Assembly: GCA_020744425.1 (NCBI GenBank)
Contig: JAGMUV010000024.1
Coordinates: 1,054,001-1,118,000, forward strand
Length of the DNA stretch: 64,000 nt
Direction of reading: 5' to 3'
Origin: Dactylonectria macrodidyma
Lineage: Eukaryota > Ascomycota > Sordariomycetes > Hypocreales > Nectriaceae
Shown in pieces: positions 1 to 12,384 of this stretch (the stretch's first letter is position 1; every line of letters begins with the position of its first letter). Both the position numbers and the translations under genes were made by a program. The notes beneath the pieces were generated by a model. The model saw only the letters and a list, made by a program, of their open reading frames with translations. It ran no database searches and had not been told where the DNA came from.

Positions 1-1511
1 GTTAAATACAGAATGCCTCGGCCTTATTATCGAACCGACACATTTGGTAAGGGCTACTTAACCTAGTGATCCATAAGGACTTCCTCTTCCATCATAGTCT
101 AAAAATTGCTCATCTGTTCTTCTTTTTGAGACCCATGCTCCTTCTATTTGTCTTGGAAACCTGTTTGAAGACCCTTCACTTCCGCGTAGGGGTTTTCCTG
201 GGCGACCTTAGATGGTCGTGGGTGTGGGAAGAGGTCGGGAAGTCAGAGTGTCAGCTGCAAGGGGGTCCCCAGGGGGGCGCGGTTGGGTGTATTACTGCTT
301 TAAGAGCATTACTGAAAGACCTGAGATAACAGGAACCCTTGGGTTTTAGAAAAATATTTCAATCCCAGCCAAGTTTCTATGCCTTCATAAAGTAGGCTTT
401 TCGTCCCGAAAGCATATTCTCACTTCTCATCATTGCAGTGGGCGACTTCTCAATTGGATGCGGCCAACCCGAAAGCTACTTCAGCATATATCGCACTGAA
501 GAAGGGTGCCTGGCTATCCTCAACGAGAGAGACGCGAGATTGAATCCGGACCTAGATGACTATCGGGAATTTCTAGAATCCTGCGCCCCCTCGAATTTAA
601 TCTCTTCAGTCTTTCAGCGAACCACGATAGTGCTGATAGATACAAGGCAATCACGAACAACCGACTTTAGAATATTACTTTCGTTTAGACAGCCCACGCG
701 CAGCGCTCTCTTCTAACGACATAACCCCATCATCTAATCGTAGCTAAGTGAAGCACAACTGGGTATGGGGGGCAACCGGGAAGGAGTCAACCGTAAATGA
801 TATCCATTATATAAAGAGCAGATATTAAGTCTACTGCATCAGGATCATCAACTGACAGGTCAATTTTACGACTCCATCTCTCCTGTCACGACATTAACTT
901 AGCCCGCCCACACCAAATAGCAATGCTGGCACACGAATAACGGCTATCCGACACAGAGGGCAGGGCTATCTGGGAGATCAAAACGCATAGCAGTTTCACC
1001 TCGGCCCCTAACAGCAGTTGCTTAAAAGACCCCCATCAACTAGTGGAATCAATGTCGGTATATAAAAGACTAACTGTTAGACCCTCATTAGATAGGAAAT
1101 AACAAGAGTCTTTCAGCACCATGATCTAGCGGAGGATATCGAGACCTAGGCCTCAGAGCCTCCCTAGTCTGCCCAAAGGAACTAGACCTCCCTCACCCAA
1201 CACTACACAACCTGCTGGCCGCAAGGTCAGGGCACGGCGATTTCGACTGGTACCATCGCCGTTTTAAACATAAAGACAACCAACGCGGCTCCTGTGGAGG
1301 GCTTCGGGTCCCGGAGCATCTCATCTACTGCCGGAAGACCTAACAGCAGCAGCCGTAGCAGCATTGGCCGGTGTTCAAGCCCAAACCCAAGCCCAAGAGC
1401 CCAAGTGACTCTTGTCTACGCTTGTTAACTAGCCATCAGGACTACCCGGCTTTCCTGAACACCACTGGGCTCTTCAAGACAATCTGCCCAGCGTCTCTCA
1501 ACGACTTCAAA
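1..1511. other. Gene-poor stretch, no recognised gene
   Basis: Only short ORFs (87 and 92 codons) are present and neither resembles a family I know. Stops occur in all frames at short spacing. An 8-bp inverted repeat (ACGGCGAT/ATCGCCGT) lies at about 1235-1263, but nothing supports a function. The composition looks like decayed intergenic sequence. Confidence 0.5.
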
Positions 1512-1701
1512 CCTTGACTTCGAGAGCTTGTAAATAGAAACAGAGCGACAAATGAAGGAGCCCACGGGCGCGGATACCAACCTTTCCTAGCTACTAGGCC
1601 AGAAGTGTAGGATATCCTAGATAGTCTTCTGCACGCCACATGCTCCTTGGGTGACTGGAGCGCCTTGCGCTCCCTTGGCGTTAAATAAATCTCTCTCTCT
1701 T
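1512..1701 (-). repeat. Dispersed tRNA-like (SINE-like) repeat, copy A
   Basis: Read on the minus strand, this segment matches the copy at 18782-19009 in order: a GA microsatellite, a block TTTATTTAACGCC, then CATGTGGC, CAGAAGACTAT, TAGGATATCCT, CTGGCCTAGT, CGTGGGC(T/C)CCTTCATT and TCGAAGTCAAGG. TGGCCTAGTAGC resembles a polymerase III A box. The B-box region has decayed in this copy. A short block between CAGAAGACTAT and TAGGATATCC is missing relative to copy B. Two diverged, oppositely oriented copies show that this is a mobile or formerly mobile repeat. The SINE assignment is inference. Confidence 0.65.
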
Positions 1702-2677
1702 TCATTATCATCTCCATCACTCGCAAGTCTAGCTCTTCCGCCTTCATTAATATGGTATTTTATATCAAGTGAGGTAGGTGCTGTTGAGGGGATGTCCAGG
1801 TCTACATACTTTTACTGGCGAGCGTTGGGTTTATTGACCTGGCAGAGCTGAGGTTCTGTGTGGCTATGGATTTGGCTTCAAACCTGCCTCGATTTGAGAC
1901 CGAGTATACTATTCTGGATGATTAGACACAGGTACATCGCCATGCGCCATTTCGCCATTATCTGTGCCACATGCATCGGGATGTTCAAGCGCACCCAACG
2001 GAGTATATTACATTGGGGATAGTAAACTTTCACAAACTAGATAAGAATCTTCAATTGCTCTTGTCTCGTCCCTGAGGCCTGCGCCTGGTTTAGATCTAGA
2101 ACTCTCAACAGTGAGCTAGACGTCATCTTACATTATAAGCTGAAATTAGAGCAGCTCAGTAGTAACAAGCAGCTCGAAACCCGCCCTTTAGCATCTGGCT
2201 TATTTTTCATTCTTCCTGTAGGCATAAAGTCCAATTCTAGGAAGAAAGAGTTAATTGTGCAGGTATATTAGTCCTATACTAGGTTTCTTCCGCATACCAT
2301 TGTTTTAGGAGAGTCAGCAATCATCAGTCAATGCAGTCCTTTCAAGACTAGAATGTAGCGCCAAATCCGGTAAACCCTTCAATGTTATTTAACCCCGTTT
2401 AAGTGCGTGAACATCCCAAACCCACTGGGCTTGGGCATCTACAGCCTTTTCTGAGCAACGCTGACTAGCAGCCTTGCAATGTTTTAGGTCAAGACAACTC
2501 GATCATAAGGCAAGATCATTCATGTCAAATCCCGGCCAAATGTTGCATTAAAAAAGAACAGATGCTTCACAGATGCTTCATAAATTGATCAAGTTGAGAC
2601 CTCGCACCTTGGTCCTATGGCTTTCACGTCTAAGCAGAAGCAATCTATATGAAAAAGCCTTCCGTTGTTTCAACCGT
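1702..2677. other. Intergenic, nothing recognised
   Basis: This is about 1 kb downstream of the hydrolase gene, with stops in all frames and no repeats or domains that I can identify. It probably includes the 3' untranslated region of the minus-strand hydrolase near its right edge. Confidence 0.45.
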
Positions 2678-4531
2678 CTATTTCTCAAGCAGAGTAACTT
2701 CTGGAACAAGTAGCTCGCTATCATAATCCCCTCCCATCCAGATTCTAACCTCTCCAAAACTATGACTGGGCCCTTTGAATTGCGTGAAATTTTCTTGATC
2801 CGTAAAGGTTGTCCCTTGGACTACAAGACGAAGCGTCTCGCCAGCTTCCCAGATAGTGCTGCTGGGCCACAACTCGACGTTCACTTCCACAATGTCTTGA
2901 GGTCGCAACCAAAGACGTCTTTGATGAAGGTGAACCGGTCTTTCAGGAATACTACTGGCGATGTCAAGCTCGCGATGTGAGGCGCGCAACCAACCAAAAG
3001 TTGCGTCGGCTTCTAGCTTTTGTGTGGAATGGTAGAACTTGACAGCCTGGCCATCCTTGTCGATCTTTTGCAGCGCGACAAACAGATCGACGTCGGGAAA
3101 AGCTAGTGCTTGGACGAACAGCTTGACCGAAGAGTATCCTGATATTTCGGTAGGCCGATCGATCTTGAGGTCGAACAACGCTGCGGAACCGGGCTCGTGC
3201 GCTGTCAGCGACACGTATTGTGCAGGGCCGTTACTCACACCAGTGGAAGAAAGCACTGTGAGTTTGTTATCGGGAGCCAGTCTATACTTTGATAGCTGTG
3301 CTTTTGGGGGAAAATCCGATTCCGAGCGTCGTGAGCTATGTGTGGCTGACATCCGAACGTCGATCTGAACTCTAGGCCACTGATCTACATCGTTCGAAGT
3401 TCCTTTCAAGTAGCGATCCCAAAATAAGAGCTGCTTCTGTATGTTTTCATCTGTATAAAACTCAGACCATTCTCGTCCACCCTACAAACCATCAGCAATG
3501 AACATTCATCGGGAAGAACTGACCTACATGTATGAGGAGGTATTTCTTGGGTGATGATACCTGTTTCCAAGCCTCAATTGTCCCACGGAGATGAAGTCCA
3601 AGTGATGACCACCCCGTCACGGAAAAGACTGGAACATCAATAAGCCTCCAGTCTACCACTTTCGACTTCCAATACTCGTCGAACAAGGGATGCTCAAGGC
3701 TGGCCACGGCATGATCCTCGGTCAAGCCGAGACCATTCCCAGTCATGTTCATCCAGAAGTGCTGGAAGGGAACGTTGGGGATACCGCCAGGCGCGTTGAC
3801 CTCACGATAGATATCAGAGATCCCCTCCCAGATCATGATGGCCTTCAGCTGTGGTGGCTTCAGTACGGCGGTCTGGTAAGCCGACATTGCGTAATAGGAT
3901 ACTCCTCCGCCCCAGCCAATGTCACCGGTTGACCTAGATCATCCAGTGTCAACTTAATAACGCAAAGTCGTGCATGCTGAGCTTACCATTGCTGTTTTGA
4001 CGCCCATTCAACGATGTCATACCCATCTCTGCCTTCTTCTGGCGAGATGTGGTTCGAGGCGTTGCCTTCGGACCACCAAGTTCCCCTCGGGTCAACGATC
4101 AAAAATGAGTATCCCCATTCGCCGCACCAAGGGAGAGGGTCAGGTAGCTCCCAGTGAGTATATTGGCTAAGCTTCCCGAAATCAACTCCCATGTTCTGAA
4201 ATCTCTCTCTCGGCACTGCGCCGTGCTTTCCGAACGGCGCAAATAGCACGATTGTAGGGGTCCTTGCTTTGAGACTGGGGTCCGGACGATACGAGTCACC
4301 AAATAGCGAGATCCCATCTCGCATAGGGATGGCTATGTCCTTCTCCAAGAGAGTTTTTCCATCATCGAGGAGGATGGTTTCATGCTTGAGTGGGGGAGCT
4401 CCGCGAAGAGGTGGTGAGACCTGTATACCTGTTAGCCCTAAGGGTCAGGCGATGTTAAAGGGGCCCCAGACCTGTTGCGGAGGAACAGCCTGGCGGTAAT
4501 AGGGCGAATGAGAGCTTGTGGTGGTAGCCAT
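2678..4531 (-). CDS. CocE/NonD family hydrolase (X-Pro dipeptidyl-peptidase/cocaine esterase-like)
   Basis: The predicted serine hydrolase has 567 residues in four exons: 4531-4472, 4420-3987, 3933-3528 and 3481-2678. The introns are 51, 53 and 46 bp, all GT-AG, and the frame is kept throughout. The N-terminal two thirds is an alpha/beta-hydrolase domain: IPMRDGISLFGDSYRP starts the fold, WGYSFLIVDPRGTWWSEG is the oxyanion region, and G-V-S-Y at about 175-178 (split off by intron 2) carries the nucleophile Ser177. His300 in LIHGGREW is the likely catalytic histidine. The catalytic aspartate is not obvious. Residues from about 320 form the beta-sandwich C-terminal domain seen in CocE and X-Pro peptidases (ISGYSSVKLFVQALAFPDVD). 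The family cleaves esters or peptides; the substrate here is unknown. The start was chosen as the first ATG of exon 1 (MATTTSSHSPYYRQ). The gene looks intact and diverges from the broken MFS gene on its right. Confidence 0.9.
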
Positions 4532-4840
4532 GTTAGGTCGGTGATACAGCAGTCAACATGCCTGTTCTCCATATGGTTGTAGCCCGATGGTTTGCTTTAA
4601 AAGCATCAGGATCCTGAGATCAGCGATAGCGAGAACTAGGACTCCGACGCTTAGAACCAATCGTATTGCTAGTTTCGGAGCCAATCGGATTATGAGTCTC
4701 GGAACTACCGCTCGACCTCGGTTAAGTTTGCAATACCCCGGACACCACATCCCCAGAATCGGTATTCCCCATAATCTCAACCTTATTTTACCAGATCCTG
4801 GCCTGCATAGACCCCGGCTACTCCGAGTAATGCCTGTCGC

Positions 4841-4847
4841 TATAAAA
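4841..4847 (+). promoter_or_regulatory. TATA box of the broken MFS gene
   Basis: TATAAAA lies 54 bp upstream of the MFS start codon in the 369-bp divergent interval shared with the hydrolase gene. Position and sequence fit a fungal core promoter. No transcript evidence is available. Confidence 0.45.
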
Positions 4848-4900
4848 CTTCCCTTTTATCCACTTGTTTGATACCACAGATCAACACCCAAAATTCATTC

Positions 4901-5562
4901 ATGATGACCACAACAACCGACATAAACGACACCAAAGTTGATGCCATTCAGCTTGAAAATGGTCCAAGTATGACACGTAATTCCGAAGCGGCTGACTATG
5001 AAGCTGGCGAGTCCCAGAGTTATCATGACTCCTATAGGCTGTCTACCCGTACATATCTGGTATTGGTTGTAATGGCATTCACATGGGGCACTTGCACCAT
5101 GGAAAACATAGGCCCTTCAACTACTTACAGCTACGCTGTCGAGGTCTTGAGCGGCGAGGCTATCTCGACCCGGATCCCCAACGCAAGCCTCTTCCCAATC
5201 ATAGCCCTCCAGCCAATCTGGGTCAGTACAAGCCAAAGAACTTACCACACCTCAAATTGCTGACAGGACTTCAAGGGATCTCTCGCTGACCATTTCGGCA
5301 AGAAGTGGTTCGTCGTAGCAGGTGGTGTCGCAGGCGTTATTGGTAACATGGTGGCCGGCACAGCCAAGTCAACGAAATTATGATTGCGGGCCAGGCGGTT
5401 CAGCAGCTACCCTGCCGCTTCCGACGTTCCCATCTATCCCGGTGGCAGGACCTGGGGACAATCTCCCTGAGATGTGTAGCCCAGACGGGGTTGTCCATGC
5501 TAGCAGCAGGTATCAGGCAATTGAGCATTTGGAATCTAGCTCCCCCGGGATGATGGGCTAAT
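4901..5562 (+). pseudogene. MFS drug/siderophore-type transporter, frameshifted and truncated
   Basis: The first exon (4901-5221) encodes a hydrophilic N-terminus and a first membrane segment (TYLVLVVMAFTWGTCTMENI). It is followed by a normal 54-bp intron (5222-5275) and an exon with SLADHFGKKWFVVAGG, the loop 2-3 signature of major facilitator proteins. Near 5366 the frame breaks: SQVNEIMIAGQAVQQ continues in another frame and then decays, so about 400 residues of a normal 14-TM efflux pump are absent. It resembles the DHA2/TRI12-like efflux group. The region 5563-5990 has no credible continuation. Gene death by frameshift is directly visible; the original substrate is unknown. Confidence 0.75.
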
Positions 5563-5999
5563 CGCGAACAAATACACCAGTATTGTGGACTCAAAAGTTT
5601 CGATCTGGCGGCCAGAGCGATTCCGGTGGACACGAACGCCGAGGCCGCCGGATGAACTCCTGGCCACCCTTTTTGGTGTGGCGTTTGCTTCGCCCGAGAG
5701 TAGGATGAGGCCGGCGCAGGCTCCGTGGCGTGGAATCCGACTTCTCAACGATGCCCAATGCTTGGTTCCAGCACACAAATGCTTTATCCTAATGGCCTTG
5801 GAGATGCGAGACTCTTGCAAACCCAACCCAGACGCGGAATTGCGCGGTAGTCTGCAGAACAATATCTTCGCGACTCCTGCGGGTCCTTCGGGGACTAAAA
5901 GGAAATACAAAAGGCCGCACTTGGAAGAGCATTAGGCAAGCGGTCCGGAGCATGCTGAAGAACGACGAAGTCCAGGCTCTGTAGGCAAGGTTGGCAGTG

Positions 6000-6240
6000 C
6001 TTATATTATTAATTATTATAACTTCTATTAAATCTTAGCAATTAGAATTAGTAAAAGTAATAAAGCTACAGATAACTTAGTTTATTATATAACTAATAGA
6101 GGAGGTATAATTATTATATTGTCTTAAGGATAAATATAAGATACTTAGTAAAAAGAGTTAAAAACACAGGTTAATCTCTGTAAGGATATTAGTAGAAGTT
6201 ATATTAGTGTAAGATTATCTCTAGCCTTCTGCCTTAAAGC
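6000..6240. other. AT-rich block, probable RIP-affected DNA
   Basis: This abruptly AT-rich stretch of TATTA/TTATA-type sequence has no coding potential between two pseudogenes. Such islands in Pezizomycotina usually mark old repeats mutated C-to-T. No parent repeat is recognisable. Confidence 0.55.
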
Positions 6241-6539
6241 CTAAGCTCGCTATCAAAACTTTCTCTCATACTATCCCAGTAGCTTACCTGGCTTTTTCTA
6301 CTCGTTTGTGTTCGTTTTCTTCTTTTTGGCTCTTTTTAGGCCGGACACTTCGCAAATTATGATAAATACCATACTTCGCCTTTCCATCTTCATCCCCGCT
6401 GTGTCGCGGTCGTCGATAAGTGGCCCATTAGCTCTATAATGTTTTTCTGGGACGGCATGTATCCATGGCCGTTGCGAGCCACAATGCAGACCTCTTTTTC
6501 TAAGACGAACCAACATCGCGAGCTTTGGGTAATCCTGGC

Positions 6540-8400
6540 TTTACCAGCCTGCTATGTCGGCATTACAGTCCAGCAGCGAGACCCCATAAGCAACTTCTGT
6601 CTGTGAAGGGATCACCAATCTGCCGTGGTTGACAATAAGCTCTATATCGATGGTGGGTTGGTCGCCTGGAGCCCGTCTTCACATCCACCAGAGAACTATA
6701 CAAGTAGTTAACCTTCAATTCTATTCTCTTTGCCTTATGAAATTCGATAATTGGCGGACATGATCGAGGACTGTATTTTCGAGACGGCGGATGGGGCTTA
6801 TACATTCTACGAAGTGCCCAAGCTGACATCACCAGCCAGATCCCCTTCTTCGTCTACAATGACTTAAGCCAGAAGGGGAGTTCGGGCATGCCGCACCCCG
6901 TGTGCCAGTTTGGGCAAAGTTCCAGTCTCCCCAACATCCATAGTGCCAAATTGTGGCCCGAAGATATCAACAAACTCATCTACCTCTTTGGCGGCGACTT
7001 CTACGATGATCCTCCTGGCCATTCGCCCTTTATTCATACGATGTTCTTAACGAATACTGTGTTAACCATGGAGCGCCTGGTTCTCCCGATATTGGCAGTC
7101 TGAGCTACGGTGCTGGTCCCTCAATTTTAAGCCGAGGAGAAGGATATTACTATGGTGGATGAATAAATAATGCTACTGATGCGAGTTGGGGGAGTGGGAC
7201 CCGGAATACTGACCCCGTATTTGCTCCAGTATGACATGGACTCGAACACGTGGACCAATACCACTGCTCCGGACGAAGTAGGCCAGGCAGAGGGTGTGAT
7301 AGTGTTTATCCCTGCCGGTAATGGCAGCATGCGTATCTATTTTGGCGGCATTCGGGACGCTGGCAATAGTACGTAGAAGGTACAGTTGATGGCGGAGATT
7401 ATAATCTACGACATCTTGAGCGGAAAACCCCATGTCCAAAACGCGACTGGTAATATTCTAGAGCCGCGAAGGCGGTTCTGCGCAGGGGTGACTTGACCAA
7501 ATGACCAGGCATCCTATAACATGTGAGTCTCTCGGACCAGAGCTGGCCAGGACAGGAACATCAATATCTTGCAGCTACCTCTCTGGCGGCGCTGGTCAGG
7601 CGGAGGGAAACGCAGGATTCGACGACATCTACGTCCTAACAACTCCTACCTTTACATGGATTCGGATATACCCTACTGATTTCAATAAGAGGGGCAAGTT
7701 TCCAGATCATATTTTGAGCTATAATGTCGTTAACAAGGCCAGATGCTCATCCACAGTGGTTTTTTCCCATTGAACAACGGCTGCGACTCCCCAGACCAGT
7801 GGGGTCTGCAAAACCTCGATATGGACATGAAAAACAGCTATAACTTACCTTGGGCCTTATGTTATTCTTCCAAGACGTACTACGATGTTCCGATAGACAT
7901 TATCCCAGTCGTTGGCGGCTCGGCGGATGGTTGGGGGAACAAGACGGCCCCGTCACACAGCTTCGACCACTCGTATCTCCGAGCCCTAATGACGTGTAAG
8001 GCATCGGCTGCTTCGAGGAAACTGACATGGGCCATTGCTGGGGAGGATTTTGGCCCCGAGTAAGGGTTGTTAATCGAAACTAGTGCCGGCATCGCCGTGG
8101 GCGGGCTTGTTATTCTCAATGCCGTACTTGTTGGCGCCTTCTATCTCATCCGATGACATCGACGACAGAAGATAGCCAATGGATCCCATCAGCCCACAAC
8201 CCGGTTTTACTCCCATCGTCGCCCACCGCAATCCTCCAATAGTTCGCATCAGGACTCTCAAAGTCCACCACCTTTCCAGTCCCGACCTCAAACTGTTCCG
8301 TCTCATGCAGGCCCGCCAGTCGAGCTTCCTCCGAGCTGAACTGACGAGATCCTACAACACATGCCACGGTACTTGGAGACCAACGTTCTAGTGGTGTCTC
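6540..8400 (+). pseudogene. Kelch-repeat cell-surface membrane protein, degraded
   Basis: Segments in shifting frames reconstruct the order of a fungal kelch-type wall/membrane protein. They are: an N-terminal block with NKLYIDGGLVAW, a kelch blade near 6950-7000 (KLIYLFGGDF), further blades with YLLQYDMDSNTWTN (about 7210) and FFGGIRDAGN-like sequence (about 7340), DDIYVLTTPTFTW (about 7625) and a final extracellular block through 8060. A single hydrophobic helix follows (about 8085-8150, AVGGLVILNAVLVGAFYLI), then a basic, Pro/Ser/Gln-rich tail. Several frameshifts and stops, including a TGA where Arg is expected near 6614, make it non-functional. Family members are predicted type I membrane proteins with an outside beta-propeller. 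No intact copy is in the window. Confidence 0.8.
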
Positions 8401-11000
8401 ATCTTACGCCTGAAATGTAAGGCCACTAGCGACATGGGCGATTCCTCCAGGGACAGGGATCGAAGATCCCTGCATGTCTTGCGCGCAACGCCAAAGTGCA
8501 AAACGAGCGTTGGGAACATATTCTCTTTAGTTTTGAAGGCACGAAAGTGATTATCTCTACTGTACATGTTGTAGTCTATCAGTTCTGTGTTGCGTTTAAA
8601 AATCCATTCTCGCCGGCCGGCTGGGCTTGGAAGAGGGTCCGCGTCGACAATCACCCGCTTCCCCCACAATGGCCTGAGCCAACCCACGCACCAGTCCCGA
8701 CACCTTTTGACTCCAAAAAACTCAAGACACACCAAGCTTAGATACCCGTCCGGTCCATAAGCGTCCTCTGCCATCCCTGCGCCTTGTCGGCAGCGAATCA
8801 TGGGACAAGACACAGACTCCGAAACCCATGACGGGACTAATCATCCGCTGTAGACGCGCTAGTCAGGGCCCTACGACCCGTGGGAATGGGAGGCGAAGAA
8901 GCTAAGGCATGGAAGATGCCGAGGAGAAGGATGATAAACGGACCCTGGACCCCTGGACCCCTGACTTGCAGTCGAGGCTAGCTGTCTGGCGTTGGGGATA
9001 ACCCTTGCAGAGCGTCATCTCAACGAGGGAGTTTGATGAAGCTGGGAATCAACCGTGCTCAGGATTTGGGCCATGCGATGGACGCTTTGGCGCCGGGAAC
9101 TGCCGTTAGACGACGCTGCGAACCCAGGGGGCGCCCGGAGATACGTGTCGGGGTGAGATTGGGGGACATAGCGCAAGGGATTGAGGTAGCGTCCGAGGCT
9201 GTATTCCCGGTCCTCTGGGATAGAGGTTCCATTCAAGGTTGTGGGGTTGTTGTTGCTTGCAACCCTGGACCTGGAAACTCCATCCGTTAGCTGATCGACA
9301 TATAGGCACTAGCATCCAAGGGGGGAGCAAGGGGTGTGTAGGGCTATGACCGATTCTAATCGACAAATAGGGCTCCGTACTGCGTAGCATCTACGTACTG
9401 AACCGACACGGTGGATGATTTTTTCGTCGCCATTCTCGTATCAAGCTGACCTAGCACTGTCGCCGGGCGCTTAGCGTATGAGCCACACTGGCACGGGCCG
9501 TCGGGCATCCTGGGGCCCATCAACTGCTGACCCAGGCAAGACGGACTGCCGCGGATTGGAGCTGGCACCGCCGTGCATGGATGGGCTTTATGCTAAGGGC
9601 TGCGATCGGCGCATCCGTTTCCAGATCTTTGGGTCACTCACCTGGAGACCGAAACCGATTTGGGTGGGGGCAGCAATAATAGGAGTAAAAAAGGCGAGAT
9701 GGCACGATATGCTCGATATGCGTCGAGGCTTTCTTGAAAGGTTTGGGGGGCCTTGGAAACACTCCAGTTGGAGACGAAAACGGATGAATGTCAAGGACGG
9801 CCAGAAGAGCAGTTACGGGAAGGACAATGGCAATCAACGTCGGTAGATAAGACAAAGGCCCAAGAAGGAGGAGACACGATGGAGGTGATTCTGATGTGAA
9901 TATCTGGACATGACCTTAGGTATATCACGACCATTTATAGGCGTCAGATGCTCTTGAAGAGCCTCCCCAAAGAGGGATCTGGAGGCTCGAGCAGGCTTAG
10001 TCGACATCCGATCTGCGTCCTCCCTCCTCGACGTAGCTGTAGCCGGGTCGTCAAGTCTTGCTCTTCCCTGCTCCTCCAATCTGCCACTCTCGAGTTCGGT
10101 CCATGCCGGGTGGTAGCAGCTTAACTAGGTTAGCAGGGATCTGGACCGCTGAAACACGACAACGTACTCAGCGTTCTGGAAATGGGTATTCGCCTAGATA
10201 AATGAAGGGTATGACTCGTTTATGATTTTTAGCACGAAATATGGCTGAAAAACTGCGTCTACGTACAATACAGGCCTCGTCGTGCACTAAACAGAAGGAC
10301 AAGGAGGAACATCCAAGTGCTCTTGCCTGCTGCATCTGTTCAGGTGTTCAGGGGGCAATGTGGCTTCGACCAACGCGGAATGGCGTGTATGCAAACCCTG
10401 TGCCCATAGAGTGGTGGGCAGTTGCCTCCAACAACAACAAAAACGTAAGCTAGGACCATGAGGTCTTGCCGCAGCAACAGAATGGTGTCACATGCGACAG
10501 ACCTTCCAGAACCGGGAAGAGGGATGCTGTTCGCTCCTACTCGTCAGAACGAGTCAATGCAGTCGGGCAACTAAAAGCTCATTCCGGGACACCCAGAACC
10601 ACTCAAACCATGCAAGGAGAACGCCACGCAGCCAAGCAAGAACGATTCGCTGTTAGCGCTCACACCCTTGCAACCCTCATCGAAGGTATGTGGGTGTCAG
10701 CTGCAACACTAACCACCCGAATTTTAACCTCTTTACGAAAGACCTGGCAAAGTTTATGGTATACCGGCTGCTCATATGGCCGAACGCTTGCTGATATCCC
10801 GTAAAATAGTCATGTGGTAACTGATGCCAAGTTGCTAAGTAGCCACAGGTTATATGTGATTTAAGCTGCTGAACACGACGTCACTCAACCACAGCCTGTC
10901 CATCAGCGAGGATAGTGGCTTTAGCTATGACCATGATGCCGCTCGGCCCTCCTAGGTGGTGTACAAGGGCGTTGCGGGTGAGTAGGGTCTGCCCCGGAGG
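8401..11000. other. Gene-free decayed stretch
   Basis: About 2.6 kb with only short, mutually overlapping ORFs on both strands and no recognisable domain. The longest (141 codons, minus, 8388-8813) has no motif I know. A short CCCTGGAC direct repeat lies at 8941-8965. Confidence 0.45.
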
Positions 11001-11402
11001 TTATGTCTCCACTCTTACCATCGGGTCGACCTGGAGGTGAGAGGATGTAACCTTAAGGTAAATGATCGACATGCAGTCACCAGTGTCGGAGCGCCAGATC
11101 CATACCGTCCCAGCTCCTTCATGCATTGCCCCTATTAGTGCGCCAACGTATGAGAAAATCCGGACCGTCCAATCGTCTGAAGGGAATGCCATGAGCACGG
11201 AGTTGTGTGAGAAGGCCGCTGAGTTGACCCCGCCGCTATAGCCTTTGAGTTCCTGTTGTACTCCATCCCTTACATCGGAGCCTGCCAGATCCGTGCCTTC
11301 CATCAACGCCACAAGAGCCAAGTCCTGTGAGAAGGCCACTGATTTAACCCAGTCGCTATAGCCCTTAATCTCCAGCGTATAATTGCCCGTATGTTTAACC
11401 AT
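11001..11402 (-). pseudogene. WD40-repeat fragment of an NLR-type protein
   Basis: The 133-residue minus-strand ORF contains three imperfect WD40 units: GYSDWVKSVAFSQDLALVA, GYSGGVNSAAFSHNS and a third with WTVRIF followed by VWIWRSDTGDCM. The consensus of HET-E-type and NACHT-WD40 proteins (GHSxxVxSVAFSHDS...VRIWRxDTGxC) is clear but eroded. For example, GH has become GY and the blade strands are interrupted. No NACHT or HET domain is nearby, so this is an orphan tail fragment. Nucleotide-level similarity among the units is typical of fungal incompatibility-type WD40 arrays, which evolve by concerted exchange. Confidence 0.75.
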
Positions 11403-12384
11403 CCGCCTGATGATGCAGAGATGCTACAGCAACAGGAAATCAAGTACTTCACATGCATATAGCTAATAAAATGCTTAGACAAGCCTCAGGAGGCAACTTC
11501 CCGCATGAATTGAAAGACCAGGTTTGGGTTATAGTAAGTAGGCCTAATCAAACCTAGCTCTCTCCACACCTTACCTCACCTTCTCTTTTCGTAATTCTCA
11601 CGCTGAAACTACCACAATATGAACCGTCGCCTGATTCGCCCTATTTTTTTGTCTCTTGGACATGTCTCTGTTGGTTCCCACATGCCTTTGTTGGTTCCCA
11701 CATGCCTCTATTGGTTCCCACATGCCGACCTTGGAATGAAATTCGTTCGGTGTTGCTTATGGGTGTGAATGTATATCCTGCAGCTGCACATCCTCCAGCG
11801 GGGCGTTTAAAAATGTGGACTCGATGAGAATATAATGATAAAGGTGTGGGGTATCCGAACATCAACGTCAAGTGCGAAACAGGGCGTAAGGGATTGATAT
11901 CGAAGGGGGCGCGTCATCGATACGCAGCGCAAGGTTCGTCGTGGCGGGTCGTATTGAAGTGCCGGTGAAATTCGGCACTTGACATGAATCAGGGCCCCCC
12001 GCGGAGCCGCACCTAGGCTGCTAGACACAGGGCGATAGCGCTGGCCGAACTAGACACCGAACCTTCTATCCTTTCTAGCGCTGATGACTGCGCGACAGTG
12101 ACTCGCGCCGCCTCAAACTCTAAAATGTTAGCTGCGTCTGAAATGCCATCCGCACTTCTCCATATCCCGCACCCTCAACCCTATACAAGATACAAGCCAC
12201 GTCTTGTCCGCTAGTTGGGCCGCAATGAGCCACGCTTCTGGCATCTGAGGCCTTCCGAACAGGCGAGCAACGAAAGAAAAGGGACGGCAACAATGAAAAC
12301 CCTGAGTTGCGCCTCTTGGATGGGGACACGGGCCTTGAATTCTCATTACTTGATAAGCACCCTCGAAGTCTAGGTACAACGTAG
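11403..12384. other. Intergenic, with a short tandem repeat
   Basis: No gene is recognised here. The interval lies between the WD40 fragment and the end of the bZIP gene, so its right part probably contains the bZIP 3' untranslated region and terminator. Short ORFs at 12120-12410 are not supported. Confidence 0.4.
11671..11726. repeat. 20-bp tandem repeat, about 2.8 units
   Basis: TTGGTTCCCACATGCC is repeated three times at 20-bp spacing (11671, 11691, 11711) with variable linkers. It is too few and too regular for a CRISPR array and is simply a minisatellite. Confidence 0.8.

Noticed and set aside
438..716. 92-codon ORF near the left edge
   Set aside because: It reads protein-like in its first two thirds, but I recognise no family and see no continuation or splice partner. 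Not enough to call a gene.
5536..5935. Opposed ORFs after the MFS break as remaining transporter sequence
   Set aside because: Neither strand gives membrane segments or MFS motifs. The transporter cannot be followed beyond about 5560.
8388..8813. 141-codon minus-strand ORF downstream of the kelch pseudogene
   Set aside because: No signal peptide, domain, splice partner or codon pattern. Overlapping ORFs on the other strand are equally long.
11671..11726. CRISPR-like short repeats
   Set aside because: The organism is fungal, the units are contiguous 20-bp tandem copies without unique spacers, and there are fewer than three full units.
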